A stretch of DNA of 64,000 nt, from NCBI RefSeq assembly GCF_030695125.1, contig NZ_JAUYTP010000018.1, positions 1 to 64,000 of the forward strand. Reading direction: 5' to 3'. The notes beneath the pieces were generated by a model. The model was not told the DNA's origin and did not search any database. It saw only the letters and a list, made by a program, of their open reading frames with translations. This document shows positions 18,125 to 27,365 of this stretch, one piece after another. The number at the start of each line of letters is the position of its first letter. The first letter of the stretch is position 1. Source of the stretch: Allobosea sp. GTDB taxonomy: Bacteria > Pseudomonadota > Alphaproteobacteria > Rhizobiales > Beijerinckiaceae. The position numbers were made by a program, and so were the translations under genes.

Positions 18125-18673
18125 TCAGTCCTTCAGTACGACGCGGCTGCGCGAGACGAAGACCGTTTCGGTGCCCTGAACGGCCTGCACGGCCAGCGTC
18201 CAGCGGCCGCCGTGAACCGCCGGGATGGTGGCGGTATAGTCGCCTGCGGCGCCTTCGCTCAGCGACGCCGCATGGTCCTCGCGACGGGCGGCGGGATGTT
18301 CGAGCCGGGCCTCCACGAGAAGGCCGGTGACCGGCGCGCCGGCGCTGTCGCGCAGCGACAGCGTCACCACGGCATCGGCCCCGGACCGGCGAAACTGCGC
18401 GCCGGCCTGCCAGCCGCGCTGCTCCTGCGCCTGCATGCGGGCGATCTCGCCGTTGAAGCGCTGGCTCGTCTCATAGGCGCTCTTCACGTCGACGCCGGGC
18501 ATGGTGGTGATCGCGATAGTCATCATCACCGCGTTGACGCCGGCGACGACCAGGAAGAAGCCGATCATGCCGGCGAGCACCATGCGCCCGGTCAGGCGGA
18601 AAGGCTGGTTGCGGCGCGGTTGCACGGGCGCTGTCAGATCGATGGGCATGATGAAGGCTCCACAGCAGGACAT
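18125..18673 (-). CDS. fixH: FixH family membrane protein for cbb3 oxidase assembly
   Basis: 182 residues: a short N-terminal cytoplasmic part, one transmembrane helix (MVLAGMIGFFLVVAGVNAVM) and a periplasmic beta-rich domain with the FixH pattern SAYETSQRFN near residue 70 and HGGRWTLAVQA near the end. FixH works with FixI in copper delivery. A second ATG at 18649 (MPIDLTAP) with GGAG 8 bases upstream is an equally good start; the ATG at 18673 has GAGGGGG 7 bases upstream. Confidence 0.92.
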   Translation of the reverse strand: MSCCGAFIMPIDLTAPVQPRRNQPFRLTGRMVLAGMIGFFLVVAGVNAVMMTIAITTMPGVDVKSAYETSQRFNGEIARMQAQEQRGWQAGAQFRRSGADAVVTLSLRDSAGAPVTGLLVEARLEHPAARREDHAASLSEGAAGDYTATIPAVHGGRWTLAVQAVQGTETVFVSRSRVVLKD

Positions 18674-18685
18674 GGGTTTGCCCCC

Positions 18686-20128
18686 TCAGGGTGCGATGAA
18701 ATGGTCCGTCGCGGTCACGGTCTCGCCGGCGAAGAGGTCGGCGGCGGTGAAGGTGATCGTCTGGGTTTTCTCGGCTTGGCTGCCCGCCGGCCGCGTCACC
18801 AGAACCCGGACCTCATGGGAGCTGTCGGGCGGGACGGACACGATCGGCCGCAGATCCGCGGTCGCGGGCACGCCGACGGCCTCGAGGCGCAGGCCCGGGA
18901 TGCCATGAACGGTCAGCGCGATCGGGCGCTCGTCGGGGCGCTTGTTCAGGATGCGGATGGTGTAGGCGTTGCGGATCGAGCCGTCGCTCAGCGTGACGAA
19001 CAGCGGCGCGCGGTCATGCAGGACCGACATCTCGACGGTACGGCGCGTCGCCAGCTGGTAGACCATGGCGCCGCCGACCACGAGGATCAGCGCGGCGTAG
19101 ATCATCGTGCGCAGGCGCAGCGGATTGTAGATCGGCTTCTCGCCGGCGATACGCCGCTTGACGTTGTCGTCCGTGTCGTAGGCGATCAGCCCCTTGGGGC
19201 GGCCGACCTTCTCCATGACGTTGTCGCAGGCGTCGATGCACAGCCCGCACTGGATGCAGTCGAGCTGCGCGCCGTCGCGGATGTCGATGCCGGTCGGGCA
19301 GACGGCGACGCATTGGCGGCAATCGACACAGTCGCCCGCGGGTTCGCCCTGGGCGCGCAGGCGCTCGGCCTGCTTCACCGAGACGCGCGGATCGCCGCGG
19401 TCGTAGCGATAGGTGACGTTCAGGGCGTCGTCGTCGGTGAGCGCGGCCTGGATGCGCGGCCAGGGGCACATATAGTTGCAGACCTGCTCGCGCATGATGC
19501 CGGCGAGGGAATAGGTGGTGAAGGTCAGGATCGCGATGAAGGCGTAAGCCGTGAAGGGGGCCTGCAGTGTCGCCAGGTCGCGCACCAGCGTCGGTGCGTC
19601 GGCGAAGTAGAGCACCCAGGCGCCGCCGGTCCACCAGGCGATCATCAGCCAGACGAAGTGCTTGGCGCTCTTGCGCCAGACCTTGCTGGCCGTCCAGGGG
19701 CCTTCGTCGAGCTTGATGCGCTCGCGCCGGTCGCCTTCGAAATAGCGTTCGACCACCAGGAACAGATCGGTCCAGACCGTCTGGGGGCAGAGATAGCCGC
19801 ACCAGACCCGCCCCGCGACGGCGTTCATCATGAACAGCACGAAGGCTGCCATGATCAGCAGGCCGGTGAAGTAATACACCTCCTGCGGCCAGATCTCGAT
19901 GAAGAAGAAGTAGAAACGGGCATTGGCGAGATCGAGCAGGACCGCCTGGTTGGGCAGGTTGGGGCCGCGGTCCCAGCGCAGGAAGGGCAGCAGGTAGTAG
20001 ACGCCGAGGCAGAGCCCGAGGATCAGCCACTTGGCGCGCCGGTAGGGACCGGACACGCTTTGCGGATAGACCTTCTTCGTCGCCGCAAACAGCGGCAGGT
20101 CGCCGAGCTCCGTCTCCTGGGAGGCCAT
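18686..20128 (-). CDS. fixG: cbb3 oxidase accessory ferredoxin-like protein CcoG/FixG
   Basis: 480-residue polytopic membrane protein with two [4Fe-4S] motifs: CVDCRQCVAVCP and CIQCGLCIDAC around residues 260-300. NosR/CcoG-type membrane segments precede them (YYLLPFLRW, WCGYLCPQTVWTDLF) and an immunoglobulin-like FixG C-terminal domain follows. CcoG reduces copper during cbb3 assembly. The ATG at 20128 is chosen: it comes directly after the fixP stop codon and GGAGGGGG is about 8 bases upstream; the ATG at 20158 would add ten residues inside fixP. Confidence 0.95.
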   Translation of the reverse strand: MASQETELGDLPLFAATKKVYPQSVSGPYRRAKWLILGLCLGVYYLLPFLRWDRGPNLPNQAVLLDLANARFYFFFIEIWPQEVYYFTGLLIMAAFVLFMMNAVAGRVWCGYLCPQTVWTDLFLVVERYFEGDRRERIKLDEGPWTASKVWRKSAKHFVWLMIAWWTGGAWVLYFADAPTLVRDLATLQAPFTAYAFIAILTFTTYSLAGIMREQVCNYMCPWPRIQAALTDDDALNVTYRYDRGDPRVSVKQAERLRAQGEPAGDCVDCRQCVAVCPTGIDIRDGAQLDCIQCGLCIDACDNVMEKVGRPKGLIAYDTDDNVKRRIAGEKPIYNPLRLRTMIYAALILVVGGAMVYQLATRRTVEMSVLHDRAPLFVTLSDGSIRNAYTIRILNKRPDERPIALTVHGIPGLRLEAVGVPATADLRPIVSVPPDSSHEVRVLVTRPAGSQAEKTQTITFTAADLFAGETVTATDHFIAP

Positions 20129-20129
20129 G

Positions 20130-21014
20130 TTACTGGCCCCCTCCGAGCGAATGGACATAGATCGTCAGCGCCTTCACGGTTGTCGGATCGAGGCGCGGGC
20201 CCCAGGCCGGCATCACGCCGGCGCGGCTGTTGGTGATGGTCTCGGTCAGCGAGGCCAGATCCATGCCGTAGAGCGAGATGGCGTCGGAGAGGTTGGGCGC
20301 GCCGAGATCGAGATTGCCCTTGCCCGCGTCGCCATGGCAGGCGGCGCAGTTGGTCGCGAAGAGCTCGCGGCCCTTGGCGAGGTCCGCGCCCGCTTCCGTC
20401 GGCAGACCGGCCAGTTCGCGGACATGGTTGGCCACGGCGCGGATTTCGGCCGGCTTGAGCAGCCCGTCCTTGCCGAAGGCCGGCATCTGGCTGATGCGCG
20501 TGTCGTTGTTGCCGGCGACGCGGATGCCGTGCTGGAGCGTCAGGTGAATCTGGTCGAGCGTGCCGCCCCAGAGCCAGTCGTCGTCGTTGAGGTTGGGATA
20601 GCCCTTGGAGCCGGCGCCGCCGACGCCGTGGCAGGCGGCGCAATTGTCGCCGAAGGCGGCCTTGCCCTGCGCCATGGCGATCCGGAACAGCGAGGGATCG
20701 GCCTTGATCTGCTCGAGCGAGGCTTCCGCGAGGCCGCTCGACTGGGTGGCGCGGTGCTTCTGCAGCAAGGCGAGATCCTTGGCGATCTCGATGCGCGAGG
20801 CATAGCCGATGACGCCTTGCGTCGCGCCGTTGATCAGCGGCCAGGCCGGGTAGACGATCCAGTAGCCCACCGACCAGACGATCGTGGCGTAGAAGATGCC
20901 GAGCCACCAGCGCGGCAGCGGCGTGTTGAGTTCGCGGATGCCGTCCCACTCATGGCCGGTCGTGGACACGCCGGTATGGGCGTCGACCTCGTGCTTGTCG
21001 TGATTCTCAGCCAT
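20130..21014 (-). CDS. fixP: cbb3 oxidase dihaem cytochrome c subunit CcoP/FixP
   Basis: 294-residue membrane-anchored cytochrome. N-terminal FixP signature (HEWDGIRELNTPLPRWWL), one transmembrane helix (FYATIVWSVGYWIVYPAW), then two class I cytochrome c domains with CAACHGVGG and CAACHGDAG haem sites and matching downstream methionines (MPAF, MPAWGPRL). It passes electrons from the bc1 complex to the oxidase. It begins 3 bases after fixQ stops. Confidence 0.96.
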   Translation of the reverse strand: MAENHDKHEVDAHTGVSTTGHEWDGIRELNTPLPRWWLGIFYATIVWSVGYWIVYPAWPLINGATQGVIGYASRIEIAKDLALLQKHRATQSSGLAEASLEQIKADPSLFRIAMAQGKAAFGDNCAACHGVGGAGSKGYPNLNDDDWLWGGTLDQIHLTLQHGIRVAGNNDTRISQMPAFGKDGLLKPAEIRAVANHVRELAGLPTEAGADLAKGRELFATNCAACHGDAGKGNLDLGAPNLSDAISLYGMDLASLTETITNSRAGVMPAWGPRLDPTTVKALTIYVHSLGGGQ

Positions 21015-21016
21015 GT

Positions 21017-21172
21017 TCAATCGTCCTGCAGCGGGGTGCGGGCGGCCTCTTCGAACCGGGCCTTGTTCGATGGCCAGAAGGCGTAAAGGCAGACGGCGAG
21101 AAAGATGCCGACGAAGTAGAGCAGGCCTGCCGACTGCGCGAAGCGCGCCAGCCACTGATAGGTTGTGTCCAT
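21017..21172 (-). CDS. fixQ: cbb3 oxidase small subunit CcoQ/FixQ
   Basis: 51-residue protein with one transmembrane helix (AGLLYFVGIFLAVCLYAFWP) followed by a short charged tail (NKARFEEAA), the standard CcoQ pattern. It stabilises the core oxidase complex. It lies between fixO and fixP with 11-base and 2-base gaps. Confidence 0.92.
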   Translation of the reverse strand: MDTTYQWLARFAQSAGLLYFVGIFLAVCLYAFWPSNKARFEEAARTPLQDD

Positions 21173-21183
21173 GATGACCTCGC

Positions 21184-21948
21184 TCAGCGGATGTTGGCTT
21201 TGTTGTCGTAGAGCTTGAAGTCGACGAGCGTGCCCAGCACCTGGAGATAGGCGATGAGCGCGTCGGCTTCGGTGATGCGGGCCGGGTCGCCGTCGAAGTC
21301 GCGGGCCTGGACCTTGGGGTAGCGTCCCTCGAGTTCGCCGGCCTTGGGGTGCTCCGGCGTCGCCTGGGCGCGCAGGTCGGTTGCCGCCTGGGCGATCATC
21401 TCGTCGGTGTAGGGCACCCCGCCGCCGCGGTTGGCGCGCAGCTCGTCGGCGATCTCGTTGAAGCTCAGATCGGTCTTGGCCAGGAAGGGGTAGCCCGGCA
21501 TGATCGACTGCGGCACCAGCGCGCGCGGATCGGCGAGATGGGCGCGCTGCCACTCATCCGAATACTTGCCGCCGACGCGGGCGAGGTCGGGCCCGGTGCG
21601 CTTGGAGCCCCACTGGAAGGGCTTGTCGTACATGCTCTCGGCGGCGAGCGAGTAGTGGCCGTAGCGCTCGATCTCGTCGCGCAGCGGCCGGATCATCTGG
21701 CTGTGGCAGTTGTAGCAGCCCTCGCGGACATAGATGCCGCGGCCGGCGAGTTCGAGCGGCGTGTAGGGGCGCATGCCCTGGACCTTCTCGATCGTGTTCT
21801 TCAGGTAGAAGAGCGGGGCGATCTCGACCAGCCCGCCGACCGAGATCACCAGCAGCACGCCGATGACCAGAATGATCGAGTTGGTCTCGAAGATCTTGTG
21901 CTTCGCCCAGAGCGACTTGCGCGGGGCCTTGTTTTCGATGCTCGTCAT
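21184..21948 (-). CDS. fixO: cbb3 oxidase monohaem cytochrome c subunit CcoO/FixO
   Basis: 254 residues. One N-terminal membrane anchor ([19 protein letters not shown]), then [11 protein letters not shown] as the haem c attachment site near residue 78 and the family block [21 protein letters not shown]; the axial Met is in [11 protein letters not shown] 21948 (MTSIENK) has AAGGA about 9 bases upstream and lies 12 bases past the fixN stop. Confidence 0.96.
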   Translation of the reverse strand: MTSIENKAPRKSLWAKHKIFETNSIILVIGVLLVISVGGLVEIAPLFYLKNTIEKVQGMRPYTPLELAGRGIYVREGCYNCHSQMIRPLRDEIERYGHYSLAAESMYDKPFQWGSKRTGPDLARVGGKYSDEWQRAHLADPRALVPQSIMPGYPFLAKTDLSFNEIADELRANRGGGVPYTDEMIAQAATDLRAQATPEHPKAGELEGRYPKVQARDFDGDPARITEADALIAYLQVLGTLVDFKLYDNKANIR

Positions 21949-21960
21949 GAAAAGCAATCC

Positions 21961-23628
21961 TTACTCGGCCGGCACGAGGCGGGGCTGCAGGGGGGCGTGG
22001 TCCTGGGCGCTCTCGGGCTCGCCGCTGCGGATGGTCATCCAGACGTTGAAGACCATGATCAGCGCACCGGCCAGGAAGAGCGCGCCACCGAGCGCACGGA
22101 TGACGTAGAAGGGGTGCATCGCGGCGACCGTCTCGATGAACGAGTATTCGAGGAAGCCGAGCGAGGTGTAGGCCCGCCACATCAGGCCCTGGAGAATGCC
22201 CGAGACCCACATCGCGGAAATGTAGAGCACGATGCCGAGCGTCGAGACCCAGAAGTGCCAGTTCACCAGCTTGAGCGAATACAGCTCCTTGCGGTTCCAG
22301 AGCCAGGGCACGAGGCAGTAGATCGCGCCGAAGGAAATGTAGGCGACCCAGCCGAGCGCGCCGGAATGAACGTGGCCGATGGTCCAGTCGGTGTAGTGCG
22401 ACAGCGAGTTGACGGCCTTGATCGACATCAGCGGGCCCTCGAAGGTCGACATGCCGTAGAAGGCGAGCGAGACGACCATCAGGCGCAGCACGGGGTCGGT
22501 GCGCAGCTTGTCCCAGGCGCCCGAGAGGGTCATGATTCCGTTGATCATGCCGCCCCAGGAGGGCATCCACAGCATGATCGAGAAGGTCATGCCCAGCGTC
22601 TGCGCCCAATCGGGCAGGGCGGTGTAGTGCAGGTGGTGGGGACCGGCCCAGATATAGATGAAGATCAGCGCCCAGAAGTGGATGATCGAGAGCCGGTAGC
22701 TGTAGACTGGCCGGTTCGCGCGCTTGGGCACGAAGTAATACATGATCGCGAGGAAGCCGGCGGTGAGGAAGAAGCCGACCGCGTTATGGCCGTACCACCA
22801 CTGGAACATCGCGTCCTGCACGCCCGACCAGACGATGTAGGACTTGGGCGAGAAGATCGAGACCGGCAGGGCGAGGTTGTTGCCGAGATGCAGGACCGCG
22901 ATCGTCACGATGAAGGCGAGGTAGAACCAGTTCGCCACATAGATGTGGGGTTCCTTGCGCTTCGCCAGCGTCAGCATGAAGACGAGGAGATAGGTCACCC
23001 AGACGATGGTCAGCCAGAGATCGGCATACCATTCCGGCTCGGCGTATTCCTTGCCCTGCGTGATGCCGAGCAGGTAGCCGGTGCCGGCGATGACGATGAA
23101 GAGGTTGTAGCCGAGCACCACGAACCAGGGCGAGAGGTTGCCGGCGAGGCGGGCGCGCGAGGTCCGCTGGACCACATAAAACGAGGTCGCGATCAGCACG
23201 TTGCCGCCGAAGGCGAAGATCACCGCCGAGGTGTGCAGCGGGCGCAGGCGGCCGAAATTGATCCAGGGCAGATCGAAGTTCAGAACCGGGAAGGCGAGCT
23301 GCAGCGCGATGATCAGCCCGACGGTGAAACCGGCGATGCCCCAGAACAGCGCCGCGATGGTGCCGAACTTCACCGGGTCCATGTTGTAGTTGGGCCGGCC
23401 GTCGATTTCCTGCGGTGCCGGCCCGGTGTCCGGCTTGAAGCAGCGGTTGGCGATCAGGAAGACGGTGCCGAGCGCCGCCGCCATGCCGACGATGGCATGG
23501 AAGGCATAGGCGCCGTGTTCGGTCTTGGCCGCGATCAGCAGCAGCCCCAGGAAGGCCACCGCCGCGAGCGCCATGCCCGCAATTTCGCCCGTCGTCGCCT
23601 GTCTGATCGGATTGCCCGTCGTCGCCAT
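21961..23628 (-). CDS. fixN: cbb3-type cytochrome c oxidase catalytic subunit I CcoN/FixN
   Basis: 555-residue haem-copper oxidase subunit with at least 12 membrane helices. Visible landmarks: THEG-type histidines in [15 protein letters not shown], the CuB ligand region [38 protein letters not shown] (two His) and [13 protein letters not shown] (haem ligands). It is the high-affinity oxygen reductase used under microaerobic conditions. It leads an eight-gene operon reaching fixS; an anaerobox is centred about 86 bases before the start. Confidence 0.97.
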   Translation of the reverse strand: MATTGNPIRQATTGEIAGMALAAVAFLGLLLIAAKTEHGAYAFHAIVGMAAALGTVFLIANRCFKPDTGPAPQEIDGRPNYNMDPVKFGTIAALFWGIAGFTVGLIIALQLAFPVLNFDLPWINFGRLRPLHTSAVIFAFGGNVLIATSFYVVQRTSRARLAGNLSPWFVVLGYNLFIVIAGTGYLLGITQGKEYAEPEWYADLWLTIVWVTYLLVFMLTLAKRKEPHIYVANWFYLAFIVTIAVLHLGNNLALPVSIFSPKSYIVWSGVQDAMFQWWYGHNAVGFFLTAGFLAIMYYFVPKRANRPVYSYRLSIIHFWALIFIYIWAGPHHLHYTALPDWAQTLGMTFSIMLWMPSWGGMINGIMTLSGAWDKLRTDPVLRLMVVSLAFYGMSTFEGPLMSIKAVNSLSHYTDWTIGHVHSGALGWVAYISFGAIYCLVPWLWNRKELYSLKLVNWHFWVSTLGIVLYISAMWVSGILQGLMWRAYTSLGFLEYSFIETVAAMHPFYVIRALGGALFLAGALIMVFNVWMTIRSGEPESAQDHAPLQPRLVPAE

Positions 23629-23707
23629 GCCCAGCCCCTGCTCACCTTGCGGCGCTGTCGCGCACGCTATCTGAGCCGAGCCTTAGAGGGGGCGGCGCCC
23701 GCGGGCC

Positions 23708-23721
23708 TTGATTCAGGTCAA
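23708..23721 (-). promoter_or_regulatory. Anaerobox (FNR/FixK site) upstream of fixN
   Basis: TTGAT-TCAG-GTCAA matches the rhizobial anaerobox TTGAT-N4-GTCAA and differs by one base from the FNR consensus TTGAT-N4-ATCAA. It lies 80-93 bases before fixN, suitable for activation. The FnrN-like protein at 1968-2690 has the expected recognition helix. The box is also about 50 bases beyond the end of the adjacent dehydrogenase gene, so fixN is the only sensible target. Confidence 0.88.
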
Positions 23722-23749
23722 GCGGGTCGCGGGACGGGGTGTCGCAGCC

Positions 23750-24715
23750 TCAGACGACGAGGTCCTTGGCCGGCACCGGCTCGCCGCGCGAGACATGGGC
23801 GATGTTGGCGAACATCCGCGACACGGTCGGGGCGAAATTGTCGGCGGCCATCGCAGCGAGATGGGGCGTGACGACGAGGTTGTCGAGCGTCAGCAGGTCG
23901 CTGTCGGCCGGCAGCGGCTCGATGGCGTAGACATCCATCGCGGCCCCCGCGATCACGCGGTTGCGCAGGGCGACGACGAGATCGGCCTCGTTGACGACGC
24001 CGCCGCGCGCGACATTGATCAGGATCGCGGTCTGCTTCATCGCGGCCAGCGCCGCCCGGTCGATCAGGTCGGTCGTCTCCGGCGTCAGCGGGCAATGCAG
24101 CGAGACGATGTCCGCCTGCGCCAGTATCTCTGACATCGTGGCATAGCGCACGCCCAGAGCTGCCTCTTCGGCTGCGTCGAGGGGCTGGCGCTTGGTGTAG
24201 AGGGTCGTGCAGCCGAAGCCCTTGAGTAGTTTTGCGACGTTCTGGCCGATCGCGCCGAAGCCGACGATGCCGACCGTCTTGCCCGAGAGCATGAAGGTCT
24301 CGCCCGGCAGGCTCCCGGTGCTCCAATGCCCCTTCTTCAGCTCGGCATGGCCGTAGCCGATATAGCGCAGGGCCGAGAGCATCAGCCCAAGCGCGAATTC
24401 GGCGACGGGGAGCGCGTTGCTGCCCGTGGTCCGGGCGACCTTGATGCCGAGTTCCCTGGCGGTGGCGATGTCGATGTTGTCGTAACCGACGCCCCATTTG
24501 TGCAGCAGCTTCAGCCTCTTGCCGGCGCGCAGGACGTCGCCCGAGACGGCGACCTGGCCGGAGATGGCATAATCCGCCTCGGCGATGATCTCCTTCATGT
24601 GCGCGTCGCCGCGGGCGGTGCCATGGGTCAGCACAAAGCCCGGCGGCAGCAGCGCGCGCAGCTTCTCGGCGCGCGCCGGCGTGGTCATGTCGAGGAGGCA
24701 GATGGTCTCGGTCAT
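23750..24715 (-). CDS. D-isomer-specific 2-hydroxyacid dehydrogenase
   Basis: 321-residue NAD(P)-dependent dehydrogenase. Nucleotide motif VGIVGFGAIGQNVA, catalytic Arg in INVARGGVVNE, Glu in DVYAIEPLP and the His in TPHLAAM are all present. It resembles hydroxypyruvate/glyoxylate reductases and phosphoglycerate dehydrogenase-like enzymes; the substrate cannot be fixed. It is the last gene of an operon with a gamma-glutamyltransferase-like enzyme, a creatininase-like enzyme and a peptide-type transporter, with a 15-base gap from the preceding gene. Confidence 0.85.
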   Translation of the reverse strand: MTETICLLDMTTPARAEKLRALLPPGFVLTHGTARGDAHMKEIIAEADYAISGQVAVSGDVLRAGKRLKLLHKWGVGYDNIDIATARELGIKVARTTGSNALPVAEFALGLMLSALRYIGYGHAELKKGHWSTGSLPGETFMLSGKTVGIVGFGAIGQNVAKLLKGFGCTTLYTKRQPLDAAEEAALGVRYATMSEILAQADIVSLHCPLTPETTDLIDRAALAAMKQTAILINVARGGVVNEADLVVALRNRVIAGAAMDVYAIEPLPADSDLLTLDNLVVTPHLAAMAADNFAPTVSRMFANIAHVSRGEPVPAKDLVV

Positions 24716-24730
24716 CGTCTGGTTCCGTTG

Positions 24731-26407
24731 TCAGATCGTGAAGCGGGCGCCGGCGCGGGCGAGGCCGCCCGAAATCGCGACAGGCGTGCCGTCGGCGCGC
24801 CAGCAGGCGGCGCCGGTCAGCGTGCCGTCGTCGTTGAAGCGAATCGCGTTCATGCCGCCGGCAATGCGCGGCATCCGGACGATGCGGTGGCCGCGCGCGC
24901 GCAGCGCTTCGGCGACGGTCTCGGGAAAGGCCTCCTCGAGTTCGAGCACGCCGCCTTCCGTCCAGATGCGCGGCGCCTCGACCGCCTCCTGCAGGCTCAT
25001 GCCGTGGTCGATCAGGTTGACGATCGCCTGCAAGGCGGAGGGGAAGATGCGCAGCGCGCCGGGCAGGCCGAGCGCGAAGGCGAGCTTGCCCTCCTTCAGC
25101 ACGATCATCGGCGACATCGAGGTGAAGACGCGCTTGCCCGGAGCAATCGAGAGTGCGCGGCCGGGGTGCGGGTCGAAATTGAACATGTAGTTGTTGGTCA
25201 GCATCCCCGTGCCGGGGATCTGGGTGGAGGCGCCGAACAGGCCGTTGATGGTCTGCGTCGCGGTGACGACGTTGCCGTCTGCATCGGCGACCGTGACATG
25301 GGTGGTGTCGTTTGATTCGCCCGGCGCCAGGCCCGCAGACCAAGCCTTGGCCTCATCCATCACGATGAGCGCGCGGCGTTCATCGGCATAGGCCTTGTCG
25401 ATCAACCGGTCGACCGGGACCTTGACGAAGGCCGGGTCGGCGGTCGCCACGGCCCGGTCGGCGAAGGCGATCTTGAGCGCCTCGGCCAGGAGGTGGATGG
25501 CGTCGGGCGAGCCGAATCCGAGCGCGCCGATGTCGTAGCCCTCGAGGATGTTCAGCATCTGCGCGATGTGGACGCCGGACGAGGCCGGCGGCGGCGGCCC
25601 CAGGATCTCGTGGCCGCGATAGCTCCCGCGAATGGGTTCGCGCGTCTCGACCCGGTAGGCGGCGAGATCGTCCTGGCCGATCAAACCGCCATGGGCCTCC
25701 ATGAAAACGGTCAGCGCCTTGCCGAGCGGGCCGCCATAGAGCGCGGCGGGGCCGGTCTCGGCGATCAAGCTCAGGCTTTTGGCGTAGTCGCTCTGAACCA
25801 GCCTCGTGCCGGCAGGCAGGGCCGCGCCATCGCGCAGGAACAGCGCCGCGAGGCCCGGATCGCGCGCGAGATCGGCGACATTGTCGGCGATGCAGTTGGA
25901 GAGATAGGGCGTGACCGTGAAGCCGCGGCCAGCGAGCGCGATGGCCGGCTGCAGGACGTCCGCCAGGGGCAGCGTGCCGAAGCGGGCGAGCGCCTCGCAC
26001 CAGCCCGCCAGCGCACCGGGCACCGCGACGGCCTTGGGGCCGACGACGTTCTCGCGGTCGCGCACGTCGCGCTGCTTGCCGATCTCGTCGGAGAGGCAGT
26101 CATACATGTCGGGCGTTGCCCGCCGCGGCGCGGTCGAGAGCCCGTCCAGCACGACATGGCGGCCATCGGCCATGCGGATATGGGCGAGCCCGCCGCCGAG
26201 GATGCCGACCATCATCGGCTCAACCACGGTCAGCGCGAAGAGTGCGGCCACCGCCGCATCGACCGCGTTGCCGCCGGCCAGCAGCATCTGGGAGCCTGCC
26301 GCCGAGGCGAGGGGATGGTTGGTGACGACCATGCCGCGCGAGCCGGTCGCCGGCTTCTTGTCGCAGGTGAAGGAAGTGACGCGGGGGGCGCGGGCGGTGG
26401 CGGTCAT
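24731..26407 (-). CDS. Gamma-glutamyltransferase family N-terminal-nucleophile hydrolase
   Basis: 558 residues. Ntn-hydrolase related to gamma-glutamyltranspeptidase. The autoprocessing/nucleophile site is NDTTHVTVAD with the catalytic Thr at about residue 365. Further landmarks are GGNAVDAAVAA, PPPPASSGVH and SMSPMIVLKEGKL. There is no signal peptide, so it should act in the cytoplasm, unlike periplasmic Ggt. Such members hydrolyse gamma-glutamyl amides, glutathione conjugates or acylated compounds. Operon partners (creatininase family, hydroxyacid dehydrogenase, Dpp-like transporter) point to catabolism of an imported amide or peptide-like nutrient. Confidence 0.82.
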   Translation of the reverse strand: MTATARAPRVTSFTCDKKPATGSRGMVVTNHPLASAAGSQMLLAGGNAVDAAVAALFALTVVEPMMVGILGGGLAHIRMADGRHVVLDGLSTAPRRATPDMYDCLSDEIGKQRDVRDRENVVGPKAVAVPGALAGWCEALARFGTLPLADVLQPAIALAGRGFTVTPYLSNCIADNVADLARDPGLAALFLRDGAALPAGTRLVQSDYAKSLSLIAETGPAALYGGPLGKALTVFMEAHGGLIGQDDLAAYRVETREPIRGSYRGHEILGPPPPASSGVHIAQMLNILEGYDIGALGFGSPDAIHLLAEALKIAFADRAVATADPAFVKVPVDRLIDKAYADERRALIVMDEAKAWSAGLAPGESNDTTHVTVADADGNVVTATQTINGLFGASTQIPGTGMLTNNYMFNFDPHPGRALSIAPGKRVFTSMSPMIVLKEGKLAFALGLPGALRIFPSALQAIVNLIDHGMSLQEAVEAPRIWTEGGVLELEEAFPETVAEALRARGHRIVRMPRIAGGMNAIRFNDDGTLTGAACWRADGTPVAISGGLARAGARFTI

Positions 26408-26474
26408 GGCGTTCGTGGTTCCGGATCGGGGACGGGCCGTGACAGCATCTCCCGTTCCGACGAGGCTGGGGAGG

Positions 26475-26498
26475 GCCGCCGCGGCATGCCGCGGCGGC
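26475..26498. terminator. 24-base perfect palindrome between operon genes
   Basis: A perfectly self-complementary GC-rich palindrome (11-base arms around a central AT) in the 98-base gap between the creatininase-like and gamma-glutamyltransferase-like genes. In RNA it would form a very stable hairpin on either strand. With no T run it may act as a partial terminator or mRNA processing/stability element rather than a full stop. Confidence 0.5.
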
Positions 26499-26505
26499 GT
26501 CAGGA

Positions 26506-27333
26506 TCAGGCTTCGACCTTGCTGGCGAAATGCGCGATGAAGCGGGCGCAGATGTCGGTCAGCTTCTCGGTCAGCGCGGCGCCGGTCTCGGCCGAGCAGA
26601 GGCGCGGATCGCCCTTGGCGACGCCGAGATTGTAGGTCTCGTCATATTCGTTGGGCATCGCGACCTCATGGCCCTCGAAGCTCGCAAGGCCGAGGCCCGT
26701 AAAGGGCAGGTCGAGGATGGGGTCGCGCTTCAGCGGCTTGGCGTCGGGGATCAGGTCCTTGCGGATCAGCTCGGGGAAGAGATGCAGGCCGATCGAGGTC
26801 AGCGGGTCGGCGCCGTGGCCGGCGACGGCAGCGGCCTTGTCGGCTCCGCCGAGGATGCCCGGCAGCAGGCCGTAGCCGATACGCCAGAGATAGAGGCTCG
26901 GCAGGACGATCTGCTCGCGCAGATAGAGTTCGCGGGCGACCTCCGAGATCGGCCCGACATTGCCGCCATGGCCGTTGATCACGATGATCCGGGTCAGGCC
27001 ATTGCGATGCAGCGAATCCACCATCTCGGCGATGACGGTGGTCAGCGTCGCCTGCGAAATCGCAATGCCGCCGGTCATCGAGCCGAACCAGTCGGCGCCG
27101 CCGAAAGGCAGGACCGGCGCCACCAGCGTGCGCGTGCCGGCCTTGCTGGCGCGGATGGCGGCCAGTTCGGCGATCTTCTCGGCGAGAAGGTAGTCACCCA
27201 TCGGGGCATGCGGGCCCTGGTCCTCATGGCTGCCCATCGGCAGCAGGATGATGGGGTTGTCTTTCAGGATCTCGCGGGCCTCGCCCCCGGTGATGGTGCC
27301 CATATGGACGAGGGGATCGGTTTTGGCAGCCAT
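26506..27333 (-). CDS. Creatininase family amidohydrolase
   Basis: 275-residue metal-dependent hydrolase. The creatininase signatures are visible: LPMGSHEDQGPHAPMGDY (metal-binding Glu, His, Asp), NGHGGNVGPI and SFEGHEVAMP. Relatives include creatinine amidohydrolase, 2-amino-5-formylamino-6-ribosylaminopyrimidinone deformylase and mycofactocin MftE. No mycofactocin or riboflavin genes are near, so opening of a cyclic amide or hydrolysis of a linear amide in the imported compound is more likely. ATG 27333 is chosen over a TTG at 27369 that lies inside the gene-end overlap. Confidence 0.82.
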   Translation of the reverse strand: MAAKTDPLVHMGTITGGEAREILKDNPIILLPMGSHEDQGPHAPMGDYLLAEKIAELAAIRASKAGTRTLVAPVLPFGGADWFGSMTGGIAISQATLTTVIAEMVDSLHRNGLTRIIVINGHGGNVGPISEVARELYLREQIVLPSLYLWRIGYGLLPGILGGADKAAAVAGHGADPLTSIGLHLFPELIRKDLIPDAKPLKRDPILDLPFTGLGLASFEGHEVAMPNEYDETYNLGVAKGDPRLCSAETGAALTEKLTDICARFIAHFASKVEA

Positions 27334-27365
27334 GGGACTGTGTCCTTGCAGGTTTCGGTTGTGGG

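Noticed and set aside
16304-20236. Very long open frame (about 1,300 codons) on the plus strand opposite fixG-fixI
   Set aside because: It is antisense to four well-recognised genes, is rich in Arg, Gly, Asp and His as expected from GC-rich complement reading, and shows no known motif.
21349-23871. 840-codon plus-strand frame opposite fixO and fixN
   Set aside because: Composition-driven shadow of fixNO; no domain signature and no plausible start context.
26506-27333. Mycofactocin maturation protein MftE
   Set aside because: The family matches creatininase broadly, but no mftA-D or related genes are adjacent.
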